A DNA stretch of 64,000 nucleotides from Macrosoma leucophasiata (taxonomy: Eukaryota; Arthropoda; Insecta; Lepidoptera; Hedylidae). Below are positions 1-10,057 of this stretch, piece after piece. Positions within the stretch are counted from its first letter, which is position 1. Each line of letters starts with the position of its first letter. The position numbers and the translations under genes were made by a program. The notes under the pieces were generated by a model. That model saw only the letters and a list, made by a program, of their open reading frames with translations. It was not told the origin of the DNA and did not search any database. Location: the NCBI GenBank assembly GCA_036365455.1, contig JAWQUS010000032.1:14516001-14580000 (forward strand), in the 5' to 3' direction.

Positions 1-420
1 AAAAAACAAATTACACCGTAATTATAAGTAGGTATACAGAAAGCGAAAAATTTTTAAACACCTAGACCGAAAAATGTATGGAACAGTATCATTCTCCTTT
101 TAGATTTCCATGTTGAAATATGTCTGCAGATTTTGACCACCATTTCGGGGTAGCGATCGATCCACCGTTGCCAAGAAATGAGGTCAGGTCAACGCATCAG
201 CACATCCCGGCGCGGTCTCTACATTGTGTACCGCAACCCCGTTTGCAGGTTTGCACGCAGGGGTGCAGCTTCAAGGTCAAGGGTAGCACCCCATTTATAT
301 GCAACCCCTGTGATTGATAATGCCCCGGTTTCGGCATTTAGTCTTATTAATCTTCGTGACTGTCTCCAATCTACGTGTTTGAATACTGGTTAAATAGGTA
401 GGTACAATTGTTTAAAATAT
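1..420. other. AT-rich sequence without a recognised gene
   Basis: Two short overlapping frames lie at 120-393. They have no recognisable domain, and I do not support either as a gene. The only clear feature is the repeat that starts near 421. Confidence 0.4.
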
Positions 421-668
421 TTTTTTGGCAAACAAGCATGCAGTTCACATTGATGTTAAGTGATGACTGCAGCCTATAGACACCCACACAAAGACCAAGG
501 TCAAAATGCAGATGCGTTACCACTCCTGAGGCCTAAGGTGTTATGCCTCTGTGCCGGAAATTACAGGGCCGTACATTACCACCTGACCGGAACACGATAG
601 TGCTGAACACTACCATTTAGCGTGTGGTGCCTACGCCCCCGAACACCTTTACTGGAACTCCACTACCT
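421..668 (-). repeat. Family A SINE-like repeat
   Basis: The conserved core (CAGTTCACATTGATGTTAAG, then GATGCGTTACC, then CGATAGTGCTGAACACTACC) recurs at more than a dozen places in both orientations. In the sense orientation, given here by the strand, the unit starts near a TGGTAGAGCTCCAGTGACGG-like head and ends in an A run. That supports a retroposed, non-autonomous element of about 260 bp. No RNA polymerase III boxes were obvious to me. Confidence 0.8.
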
Positions 669-689
669 TATAAATGTATGTTTATTTGC

Positions 690-1264
690 CATTATGTATA
701 CAGTTTAAAAAACCGGTCAAGTGCGTGTCGGGCCACGCGCTTTGTAGGATTCCGTAGTTTTTAGGTTTGATTAATGTAATGAAAAAAAAATATTTAAAAA
801 ATCTATGGAGTTGTTCAACAATTTCGAGTATTACATTTGGTCGACTATTATTCGCCAACTTGTAAAGCCAACTTAGGTGTGAAGTTTCCCTTTTAATTTA
901 GTTATACGTAGCTACTATTGCCGTAACGTTTGAATTTCTAACAACAACCGTTTAGTTGGTAGAGGAGAGGGACACTTGACTCTTACGAAAATTGACACTT
1001 TAAAGCGTAATAAGTCACGAACACTTAACTTAATCGAAAACTGGTTTTAGCACACCCCCTAACATTTTTGAAAGATCTATCCAGCGATATCCTACACTAT
1101 ATGGGAAACGAAAAATAAAATAGTATACGTTACCTGTAGGGGAGGAGGTACCCAAAATAATTTTATTTTTCATGTTTTTATTCTACCGCTTTATCGGCGT
1201 GATTAAGGTGTATACTTGTGCCAAATGTCAAGTCTAGTACCAACAGTTTTTGCGCTAAACCACG

Positions 1265-1347
<83 letters not shown>

Positions 1348-1400
1348 GGACAGACATAGCGAAATTTTAAGGGTTCTCTGTTTACTACGGTACCCTAAAA
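690..1400. repeat. Interspersed repeat with a GACA microsatellite core
   Basis: A stretch with the motif GGGCCACGCGCTTTGTAGGATTCCG leads into AT-rich sequence. A pure tetranucleotide GACA/CAGA array follows at 1262-1350, then AGCGAAATTTTAAGGGTTC and TACGGTACCCTAAAA. This arrangement is recalled as a common lepidopteran interspersed repeat, but family membership is inference. There is no ORF. Confidence 0.6.
1262..1350. repeat. (GACA)n microsatellite
   Basis: About 22 uninterrupted copies of a 4-bp unit, visible directly. Confidence 0.95.
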
Positions 1401-2128
1401 ATGGGAATCGTTCTACTGTTTGTTCCGAAGTTCTTATACCCCGACACGACAGTAGCTTCTTTCTGCACGGTCTATAGGTATCGTACCGTTTTTAATTCGA
1501 ACCTATTCTATTGACGTATCCGATTTATGTGTTTCCAGTCCAATTCAGAATAGTTGGATACATAAGAATAAACTAAGAAAAACAATGAATAAAATGTATC
1601 TGCGTTCGTGGCGATTAACTCGCAACAGATCGCATATTATATACCTACCTACCAATTTGTTGCAAAACAAAATTCAATAGAAGCAGAATATATTTTTGTA
1701 ACGAATGTTTAGGGTAGTCCAAAAACAGTTCCGGTATGCCAGCTTCGAATATTATTAAAAATTGAGGGTACTTGCACCCCGACGCTGCAACGGTTGAACC
1801 GCCGCTGACGTCGCTCAGTTTCAGTTTTTGAGACGTGTCGGTCAAGCGCGCCAGTCGCGATAGCTCCCGTGGGAAAACCTGAGTTTTCCACCGCTCCATC
1901 CGTTTCCAAAACCACCCCGATCGCCGCCTACGTAGTTCACGCCGGTCGTCGTAATACGTAGTAAAAACCGCGCTCCCGCGTCTCTGGGACAACCCTAGTT
2001 CTAAGTTTTGCTTTTTATTGTTAATTATTTTAATTTATTCGTAATCGTTTTTATTCGTTTTTTTTTAAACATTTTAAGTTAGGTTAAGTTCCGCCATTTT
2101 GTGTCGCCGTGTTTCCCGCGCTTTCGTT

Positions 2129-2372
2129 ATGGTGAGCAAGGAGGTTGATGTGTTGAAGAAGGGCCGGAGACGGCGTCGTAGGGCCGGTAGCCGGGCTTCG
2201 AGGCGGCGAGCAAGGAAGATGGCCGCTGCGGTGGAGAAGGCATCGCCTGTAAAATGCGCCGTGCATGCCTTCCTGCTGAGGTACCAGAGCTCGCTGAGGC
2301 GGGTGCCGACGCAGCTGCCGCCTCGTGTGCACGCCGGCCCGCCTACAAAACGCCAGAAACGCGTTTCGTGGC
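2129..2372 (+). CDS. Candidate GC-rich first coding exon (very basic N-terminus)
   Basis: An ATG at 2129 opens a frame of 81 codons that runs into a good splice donor (GC then GTAAGT at 2373). The exon ends one base into a codon. That is the phase needed to join the first recognised 4E-T exon at 9889, which begins with two codon bases. The peptide is strongly basic, with two arginine clusters around residues 11-31 and a PPTKRQKR motif near the end that would serve as a nuclear localisation signal. I do not recognise it in known 4E-T proteins. The phase match has a one-in-three chance, and other frames are also open in this GC-rich patch. It could equally be the 5' exon of another transcript or part of a mobile element. 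Confidence 0.3.
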
Positions 2373-2692
2373 GTAAGTTCTTTTTTGTTTGACGTATCGC
2401 TAATTTCATGATAAAGAATCAAGGTTTCGGTGACATATTTTCTCTTTACCTTTTGAATATTTATGTCATGTTTGACCTTTTTTCATCATTTACTGTACTT
2501 TATATAGCTTGACGTCTTTTAAATGCTTGTATGAATTAATTTTGAAAGGCCACAATATTTCTTACTAATTCGTTAGGTCGGTACTTAAGAAAAATGTTTA
2601 CATAATTTGATTGGTGGGATTAGTGGCATTAGAACAAATAATTATTACTCACGCGTTCAGGAGAATAATACTGTTTAATTTGATCCATAACT

Positions 2693-2985
2693 GTCTCGGT
2701 AGCCTAGTGGTAGCAGGCCATTACTACTATGCTGAGGTCCTGGGTTCGATTATCAGAGATAATGATGTAAAGTCCTGTATCACTGGTTCTATTGGGACTT
2801 TCCATTTTCTGGCTATTTCCTAGTACCTCGAAGTTTGGTAATGTGCCCGGAGATGTCAACAGGCTCGCCACCTGTTACATGGGCCAAAAACGTAACCGGC
2901 GAATCGTGGGTGTTTCTATGTATGCTTGAATGCATGCATTTATTCTGCCTACCTCTTCGGGGATTACAGGCGTGAAGTTACGTTT
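2693..2985 (+). mobile_element. Family B tRNA-headed SINE
   Basis: The 5' part has a tRNA-like A box (TAGCCTAGTGGTAG) and B box (GGGTTCGAT), spaced as in a tRNA. A shared body follows (TACCTCGAAGTTTGGTAATG, then CCACCTGTTACATGGGCC) and ends GATTACAGGCGTGAAGTTACG. Four further copies are in the window. Confidence 0.85.
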
Positions 2986-3354
2986 TTGATCCATAAGAAA
3001 TTCACGGCTGACGTTAAAATAGGCACTTGCAATGAAACAGTTTTGGCCATATTTTAGCATAAATGATAGGCAGTAGGTAGGTGTGTACAGTCAGGATACT
3101 CTTGCTTAATAAAAATAATCAAATGTGTCATTTATTAAAACCGCGTAAGGTGCTTATGTGGTCAAGCACTCAGTGCCCTAATAGTACTTAATTACCTAAA
3201 TATTTTTAATTTAACCATTCTTTGAAATATTCGAACTCCTGAATCAATTTTTTCCCGACTAGGTATGATGACGATGTACCTATATTTTTTTTTACAATAA
3301 AGTTAACTTGAAAGTAAATTCTACACGTAGATAGATAACTTCAAATTTCAAAAT

Positions 3355-3585
3355 TTGCTCCTTAGAACTAGTGCTTTTTGGCCAATTATATTTATTACAC
3401 TGATTTTGTTTCTCGTGACAACTGATGGTGATAACTGCTCTTGTAATTACTATCCTGGCAAAAGTACTGTTCTAACCGGTGATGTAGATATAGGCAGGCT
3501 CGTAGTTATTAGCACAGACTGCATGAAACGGCTAGCTTCAAGAGTACGCATCTGTATTGAAGGCACTGCGTGTAGTGTGCAGTAA
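3355..3585 (+). CDS. Possible small secreted Cys-rich peptide, no ATG (fragment or pseudogene)
   Basis: The frame encodes about 76 residues. A hydrophobic stretch (PIIFITLILFLV) looks like a signal peptide with cleavage near TTDG. A short mature part follows with five cysteines (CSC, TDC, RIC, TAC). There is no in-frame ATG: the nearest upstream stop is a TAG about 24 bases before, and only TTG is available. It could be a 3' exon of a small secreted-peptide gene, a decayed copy, or chance. I do not recognise the family. Confidence 0.25.
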   Translation: MLLRTSAFWPIIFITLILFLVTTDGDNCSCNYYPGKSTVLTGDVDIGRLVVISTDCMKRLASRVRICIEGTACSVQ

Positions 3586-4840
3586 AATTTACTGGCGTAC
3601 CAAAAATATACAAGTAAACTCCGCCCTTTACCAAATACATTTTTTATATTTTGTATTTATACAGGACGAGGTTCTTCGTATTAGTGACACACGTTTGTCC
3701 GTCCTCAGTGATGCCAGTACCGATATTTTTTGAGACGAACTGTTTTCATCCAGTTCTGTTTTGAGTCGGTCTCAAAAATTATTTTAATTATTTATTACAC
3801 TCAAAAAGTAAGCAAATATGATAAAATTAAGCGAAGTGATCTGAGATCGGGAAGGGTATGGAGACGAGTTTTAGGGGCTGCAAACGGTTAATCACAATAA
3901 ACGCCAAGGCGAAAACATTAATATTTTAAATCAAAAGAATTACAGTGCATTTGGGCCATTAAAAGGTAACATTTCACCAAGTTTGGTGAAGAGTTTTTTT
4001 TCTCGGAGAAAAAATAAAAACAAAAAAGTTTGATTTTTTAAATTATTCTCACAAAATTTTGGGTCATGTGAAAATAGTGCACACACAAAAGTTGTAGTTC
4101 TTTTTATTATCGACAGCGTGGCCATATTTCTTAGTATAGGACTCTAGACTACTTTTTCCGGAAATCGTGATAAACCGTTTTCAACCCTTCAAATCTGTCC
4201 TCCATCCTATTTCCGAAATCGGAGCGTCCGTAAATTATTTTTCCTTGTAATTTTATAATATTACGTTACATTTCTAATAGGTTTCAATTTTTTTTTGAAC
4301 TTATTACTATTTTCAAAGGCTTCTATACTAATAAGCTAGTACAGAAGCATTTCTCTAGGGCTATCCTTAGCAACAGTGCCCATTATCTCAACCGAATTTA
4401 CATAAACCGAATTTATAAAATAAAAAAAAAAAATAATAATATATTAGTAGGAGGCCGACTGATTGCTGTTGAGACGAAAATCTGTAAATTTTAGTCTTCT
4501 ACCATCGATGTAAACTGCAGGAATGTAGTTCCGTTATAAAATGTCTGTATTTACTGGATATATCTCTCATTTAACTCCAGGACTAGTTCTAACTGTTTCG
4601 TCAATAACCAATCCATTGCAGATGTAATGCAAAATTGGGACAGCCGCAGCAGTATCATAAATTCGTTTTCATACTGTATTGAGCGTGAGCCAAGCTGAAA
4701 GACGTGGAATGCCCAGTAGTTGATTATTGTTTTTTTTAACCGAAAAAGGAGGAAGATCTCAATTCGCCTGTATGGTTTTAATTTGTTTGTAGGTATGTTA
4801 CGCGATTTCTCATGCGTTCGTGGGTCGATTTTAAAATATA
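3586..4840. other. AT-rich intergenic or intronic sequence
   Basis: No ORF with recognisable protein content and no clear member of the repeat families seen elsewhere in the window. Confidence 0.4.
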
Positions 4841-5106
4841 TTTTTTTATGTAATGAAGGTGGCAACCTATCATGCAGTTCACGTTGATGTTAAGTGACGA
4901 TTGCAGCCTATAGTCACTTAAACAAAGAGGTCAAAATGCAGATTGCAGATGCGCAACTCTTGAGACCTTAGTTATTATGTCTTTGTGATAGTTATTACGG
5001 GGCCATACATTATCTTACCGGAACACGATAGTGCTGAACACTTCCATTTAGCGGCAGATAAATTAGGTAATGCGGTGGTGCCTACGCCCTCGAGCTCCTC
5101 CAGCAA
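4841..5106 (-). repeat. Family A SINE-like repeat (diverged)
   Basis: Shares the family A core. The tail side starts at the T-rich run ending TTTTTTTATGTAATGAAGG and the head side ends near GAGCTCCTCCAGCA. Several small deletions. Confidence 0.75.
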
Positions 5107-5531
5107 AATGTGTTTCTATGACTTAACAAAAAGGTTGGAAGTTATTTGTTGCTCAATCGATCTTATAGGTATGTCCTGGATCTTATCATTAGAGCTCTCA
5201 GTGATATATTATGTTATGGTACCTATATAGGTATATCCTTTGAGTTTCACTATCTCTGTTACCGTAGGATGATATCTGACAAACATTCTATTTTTTTATT
5301 GCACTTCTAAAAACAATAGAGGTGGTAACTGTTAATCGTATACAAATTCCCTTGATATTTGTAGGTAGGTATATTATCGACTTTTATTTTGAACAAACAA
5401 GACGTATAAATTAGTTCGAAATAAATTAATATACCAACATGACTGTTTTCCTTAAATTTTGGTAAATAGGTACCTGTTACGCCAAAACAGCAATGTGCTG
5501 AAAAGTAGCTACCGAAATGATACATAATACC

Positions 5532-5765
5532 CATAGAGCAACACCGGAGGGGAGTAGCCATATGCAGGCTTTCCCCTCTGTCAAAGTACAAGCCCAAATG
5601 GGCCTACACCTGTCGCCTAGATGTTTAAAATGATGTGAAATTGTTTCTGTATTTTGTTAAAGTCAAGGTGTGAGTTTCGTAGTAAAAGACTGTTTTGCAT
5701 CGGTAATAAACGCAATGGCTACTCCCCTCCGGTCCGCCGCGGCCGGTGACCCGTATTGCTCTATG
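5532..5765 (-). mobile_element. Family D hAT-like MITE, exact 8-bp target duplication
   Basis: Terminal inverted repeats CATAGAGCAAC and the near-match TATTGCTCTATG bound about 234 bp. The element is flanked by a perfect 8-bp duplication, ATAATACC, at 5524-5531 and 5766-5773. Eight-bp duplications are characteristic of hAT transposons. No transposase is encoded, so it is non-autonomous. Confidence 0.9.
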
Positions 5766-5909
5766 ATAATACCTACCTACGCCTTCGGTAGTGGTTTCTT
5801 CAGTTTCTTGATAACTCTACGCTACATATTCCTATTTACGTAGAGCACCCCCCTCATTATATTTTTAAACCCACTTAAATCACCCGTAATATATGATATT
5901 TAATTGGAT

Positions 5910-5917
5910 TATCGATA
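5910..5917. promoter_or_regulatory. DRE-like TATCGATA motif
   Basis: A perfect TATCGATA lies about 30-150 bp upstream of a GC-rich stretch (5950-6060). TATCGATA is the DREF-binding element found at many insect housekeeping promoters. This may mark a promoter for the downstream gene. One 8-mer is weak evidence. Confidence 0.25.
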
Positions 5918-6157
5918 ATTTCGTGTGAAAGTGATAACTGGTTGTTTACAAGACACGCGTGGTGACCTTGGTGCGATTAGATTATATTTTCGTCGTTGCG
6001 CGTTGTGGCGAGCTGCGCCGGCGCATTGTCTACGTGCGCGTGTTATGGCGATACGCTAATTGTTTCAGTGGGATGTTACTGTGTTACTATTTAGCGGTGG
6101 AAATTATTGGAATATACAGATTGGATGCATCGTTTTATTGCTTTAGTTTTTATAAAG

Positions 6158-6292
6158 TACTAGCGGCCCGCCCCGGCCTTGCGCGGTTGCAATGTTACCT
6201 ACCTCAAGAATTTTTCAAATCGGACCAGTAGTTGCTGAGATTAGCGCGTTCAAGCAAACAAACTCTTCAGTTTTATAATATTAGTATAGGTT
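6158..6292. repeat. Family G RTE-like tail fragment
   Basis: Begins TAGCGGCCCGCCCCGGCC, continues through the phrase TTTTTCAAATCGGACCAGTAG, and ends with CAAACAAAC and TATAATATTAGTATAG. It is the short truncated tail type common in Lepidoptera. Confidence 0.7.
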
Positions 6293-6525
6293 AAACTGTC
6301 AATTTTATCGCAAGAAAATGATAGGTTCATAAGATGTTTTTAAATTAAGCGCTCATTTTTCTCCCGAGGGTAGGTTAATAAATTCATGACATGTTTTGCC
6401 ACTTTTGAAATTAATGTACTAAGTTCCATGTTATAAAAAGATAACATGTTGATATTCGTCAACGGTCAACCTAATGACCAAAATCTGACCGTGCCCCATT
6501 GAGAGGACGAAAAATTTTATTACAT

Positions 6526-6726
6526 ACTAGCGGCCTGCCCCGGCTTCGCCCGCACTGCACCGCTCCTATTAGCCAGTAGCGTAGATGATATAATATAGCC
6601 TTCCTCGATAAATGGGCTATCTAACATTGAAAGAACTTTTCAAATCGGACCAGTAGTTCCTGAGACTAGCGCGTTCAAACAAACAAACGGAAAAACTCTT
6701 CAGCTTTATAATATTAGTATAGATTT
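6526..6726. repeat. Family G RTE-like tail fragment
   Basis: Second and longer copy, with CTAGCGGCCTGCCCCGGCTTCGCCCG at the start, the shared phrase TTTTCAAATCGGACCAGTAG and the same AT-rich end. Divergence from the 6158 copy shows independent insertions rather than one split element. Confidence 0.75.
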
Positions 6727-7984
6727 GTACCTTCCTGGTGACCGGGATGTCAGGTCTAGTTATAGGGGCTTGTTACCACTCCGACCGAAATCGCCAACCA
6801 GGGTCGAAGCGAGATGGGGTAGCATAAGGGTTTTCTTCCTAGGAGAAATAATAATAAAGAAATCCATTTTATTTTAATGTAAGTATGGATACGTGCTTAT
6901 ATGACGTCCCTACGATGGCATTTTGGCACATAGTCAGTTATTGTCATCGTTTGTAGGTACATTCCTAACATTTTTACCTAAGACGTTGTCTCTTGGGTCT
7001 TTTCGTTGTCGTCGAGTGCATGTAGGTTAATCTATAATATAAAAATGAATCGCAATTTAATCAATTCTTTTTTTTAAATGTTCGTTGAATTTCAAGGATG
7101 GTACCTATTTACTTTATTACCGCTATACAAAGTTCATACTAAAGAAAACAAGGTTAAGGGTTCTTAAGATTTTACTTTTTTTGGAAATGTGCGTTCAACC
7201 CCCTAAGAGAGGAGGAAGATTTTGTCAGTTTTAATGCCTGAAAATTGGTTTACAGACCCTTATTAGATTATTTTATTAGACCAAGCATTAATATTTTTTA
7301 AAATTTTCCCCCAAACTTTTCAAAAATGGTAGGAAAATTGGTATGGGACTTTCCGAAATTATTAAGGTGGCTCTTTCAATAAAACAAATATTAATACTCT
7401 TGGGAAAAGATAAGTACTTTACAAAGAGGTACGCGACGAGAAACTTGATTAGGACATTTCCACGGGATCGTAAAATTTTAATTATGGATTAAACGACATC
7501 CACGCGGGCGAAGCCGCGGCAACAGCTAGTAGGTACATAAAAGTAGATTGTATAACTATTAAATGTCAATGTAATAGCTTTCTATAATCCCTCAGGCAGC
7601 ACGAAAAATAGGACAGTTGAGTTCTTATTGTTCTTGCACCTTATAGGGTCCATCTGCTGCTTCAGGGAAAGGAAAATGTTTTTTTCAAAACTAGCAACGA
7701 TGGCAACGCAGCTACATTTTGAGGTACGATTTTTGTGTGGATGTCTATAGGCCGCAGTCATTGACCATTCTCAAATAAAGTTTAATAATCAAGTCAAATC
7801 ACATTTCATGCAAGAACGGCCGATGTTTTACATTGTTCGTTGTATACCTACATACATTCGATTATTTTATTAATGATAACCATTATTTTGCAACTTGCAA
7901 TCGTTGTGTCGAAGTGGCGAATCGTTGATATTTGCAGTATCACTGACCCAATTAATAAGCGGACTGTACATTCGAAGCATGTCG
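6727..7984. other. Non-coding sequence with RTE-like debris
   Basis: AT-rich and without a supported ORF. A GC-rich tail motif at about 7501-7532 (CGCGGGCGAAGCCGCGGC then AACAGCTAGTA) marks the end of another family G-type remnant. Confidence 0.45.
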
Positions 7985-7987
7985 GGC

Positions 7988-8105
7988 ATGGAGCAACTCG
8001 GCCCACCGGCCGCGGCGGACCGGAGGGAAGTAGCCATAGCGTTTATTACCGATGCAAAACAGTCTGTCATTTTTTGCGGGGGGAAATGCGTGCGACACAC
8101 TGACT
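7988..8105 (+). mobile_element. Family D MITE, 3'-truncated
   Basis: Carries the family D head (GGAGCAAC, then CCACCGGCCGCGGCGGACC, then GAAGTAGCCATAGCG) and the poly-T plus GCGGGGGGAAAT segment. It stops after GACACACTGAC, so the distal inverted repeat is missing. Confidence 0.75.
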
Positions 8106-8195
8106 GTACCTATGTGCGATAAAAGTAGCCAATGTTTTATTCAAAGTTTACAAGTATTAGGCCTAAGTAAGTTTTACGAATCCCACTTCCATCAA

Positions 8196-8303
8196 TCCGC
8201 ATTGGAGGAGCGTGGTGGAGTAAGCTCCAGGCCTCCCCCTAAAAAGGGGAGAGACTCGTGCCCAGCAGTGGGACGTATAATGGGTTGCCATTATTATTAT
8301 AAG
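8196..8303 (+). mobile_element. Family C SINE, 5'-truncated
   Basis: Only the 3' third is present: TCCGCATTGGAGGAGCGTGG, then GACTCGTGCCCAGCAGTGGG, then the ATTATTATTAT tail. This is the usual 5' truncation of a retroposed element. Confidence 0.8.
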
Positions 8304-8408
8304 CATTACGAAACTAACATTTAGAATTAATTTGATGGTTCAGCAATTCAATTCCAATATTTAATTGTCCTAAATGTAGTACACGAAGCGAAGATCTATA
8401 TCCGGTAA

Positions 8409-8451
8409 CATGAGGCACAAAATATACTTCCTGTATATTTTGTGCCTCATG
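8409..8451. repeat. Perfect 19-bp hairpin
   Basis: The arms (8409-8427 and 8433-8451) are exact reverse complements around a 5-nt loop. The left arm starts CATGAGGCACAAAATATAC. Confidence 0.95.
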
Positions 8452-8545
8452 AGGTTCGTGCAACGGTTAGATGCAACCTATATTTAATTTTGACGAAGGT
8501 GTATATTTTTTTAGTAGCTTTCATACACTTTGTCTGCATGCTCTT

Positions 8546-8588
8546 TACTTATTGTACCACTAAAGAGTCTTTAGTGGTACAATAAGTA
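8546..8588. repeat. Perfect 20-bp hairpin
   Basis: The arms (8546-8565 and 8569-8588) are exact reverse complements around a 3-nt loop. The left arm reads TACTTATTGTACCACTAAAG. It is unrelated in sequence to the hairpin at 8409. Confidence 0.95.
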
Positions 8589-8679
8589 AGTCCTTTCTAT
8601 TTTTTTTCCTATTCGTTTTCATTAAATGCAATTCAGCTGTTACATCGTGAAACAGAACATAGGTACATATAAATAAAAA

Positions 8680-8945
8680 ATTAAAATACGCTTACACTCA
8701 CAGCTCAACATTAGGTATTATATAAACATGTGTCGTAGATGCCGTTGTACACATACAACACATACACAAACACCCAAACCCGAAACAAATATCTGTAGGC
8801 CATACAAATATTACCCGCGACCCTTCAAATCAAACTGTGTTTTCGCACCGCTCAACTAACCGTGTCATCAGAAAAAAAATCATAACTCGTACAATACTTA
8901 CTCAAACAATAAATACACAATTTCGTACTTATAATTTGAGTACGG
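8680..8945. repeat. Interspersed repeat related to 33600-33800
   Basis: Shares TGTGTCGTAGATGCCGTTGTACAC-type sequence, an ACACATACAACACATACACA stretch and a CATC/CACTC-rich body with the segment in intron 18. The class is unknown and no coding capacity is seen. Confidence 0.4.
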
Positions 8946-9326
8946 CAGGGAAGTGGGGATATAAGAGACTAGCCATAATCCATGAATTCAAATTACTTTT
9001 CTAATAATGTCGCGTCATATTTGTTCCGAATTCCAAGCGGATGAAGTCGCAAGCAAAAGCTAGTTTTGAAGTTGTCATCGAATGCGACACTAAAATCAAG
9101 GTTTCTATTTGATCGATTCAAGTACCTTTCCAGTATTTGTTTTTGTTTGGCGACGTCGACCTTCGCAAACATGAATGGACGGAGGTAGCGAACTGTTTCA
9201 TTTATATTCATAACCGATAATGCTGAACAGTTTGCGAGCTAGTCTGACCTAGGTCTGGTTTCGCGACTATTTTATTTTTACACTTGTATTATAGGTACCC
9301 TACTGGCTTCTGGCCGCAACTCGTAT

Positions 9327-9600
9327 GCGCATAGAACCCGTTTCCTTAGGGATTTCAGAAAATCTCTTTGTTCTGCCGTACACTCCTCATTTGGCGTTGC
9401 GACGTGTCCACTCCACCGTCTACTAGTGTAAAAGAATTCTGCCCGTATCTCGTGCGGTCAGTCAACCGGACAATGGTGGTCCGACCACTCCAATAGGGTA
9501 GTAAAAATGTAATAATGCATGCGGTACAGGGAAATTAGCCGTGATGGCTTTGTCCATTAGCCCGCACCGCTCATCCACGACGAGCTCATGAAAATTGCTC
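9327..9600 (+). pseudogene. Decayed upstream duplicate of 4E-T exon 1 and its leader intron
   Basis: The stretch 9329-9400 (ATAGAACCCGTTTCCTTAGG, then CAGAAAATCTCTTTGTTCTGCC) matches 9784-9850 just before exon 1. The GACGAGCTCATG core of the eIF4E-binding motif reappears at 9579-9590, where exon 1 has it at 9975-9986. Between these anchors the offset changes from 454 to 396 bp, so indels have accumulated. The tyrosine of the motif and the reading frame are not kept. Confidence 0.7.
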
Positions 9601-9888
9601 CATTCAATACTGAGAATGAATATTTGAATGTGATTTGGGAAATCTTCCAGTTTTCCCAAATCACAACGACAGTTCAGGTAGGGGCGATAGTTCCCTTGGT
9701 CGCCCCGTTCACACGCGAAGAGTTCAAGATAATCTCAACCTTCAACCTTGAAGTGTCTTACATAGCCGTACCTACCTACTTAACATAGAACCCGTTTCCT
9801 TAGGAATTTCAGAAAATCTCTTTGTTCTGCCCTACACTCCTTATTTGGCGTTGATTTGAAGTTCCTCTTAAACTCTTCTGCCTCACAG

Positions 9889-10057
9889 GTCATGATGAAA
9901 GCGCGGGCGAAGGCGCAGGGGACCCGGCCGTGCTTGCGATGGGCCCCGCGCGCCGCCCGCTCACCTACACCCGCGACGAGCTCATGCGCCTGCGCAACTC
10001 GCCGCTCGTCAAGCGCGGCCTGGAGAACGCGTTTGCCGGCAACGAGGCGTTGGCGCT
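9889..10057 (+). CDS. 4E-T: 4E-T exon 1 (first traced), eIF4E-binding site
   Basis: Acceptor CCTCACAG, donor GTAAGT. Enters with two codon bases and leaves with two. Contains YTRDELM at 9966-9986, matching the YxxxxL-phi consensus, and an alternative in-frame start ATG at 9939. Upstream of it, an acidic stretch (HDESAGEGAGDP) suggests translation begins earlier. Confidence 0.92.

Noticed and set aside
1645..1992. 115-residue minus-strand frame with a basic N-terminus
   Set aside because: No recognisable domain, no promoter or splice support, and a competing open frame overlaps it.
2693..2765. tRNA gene at the head of the family B repeat
   Set aside because: A and B boxes are present, but the cloverleaf is not closed and the same head recurs in several SINE copies.
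5959..6231. 90-residue frame after the DRE motif
   Set aside because: It runs into a family G repeat at its 3' end, and its first codon is GTG; no similarity recognised.
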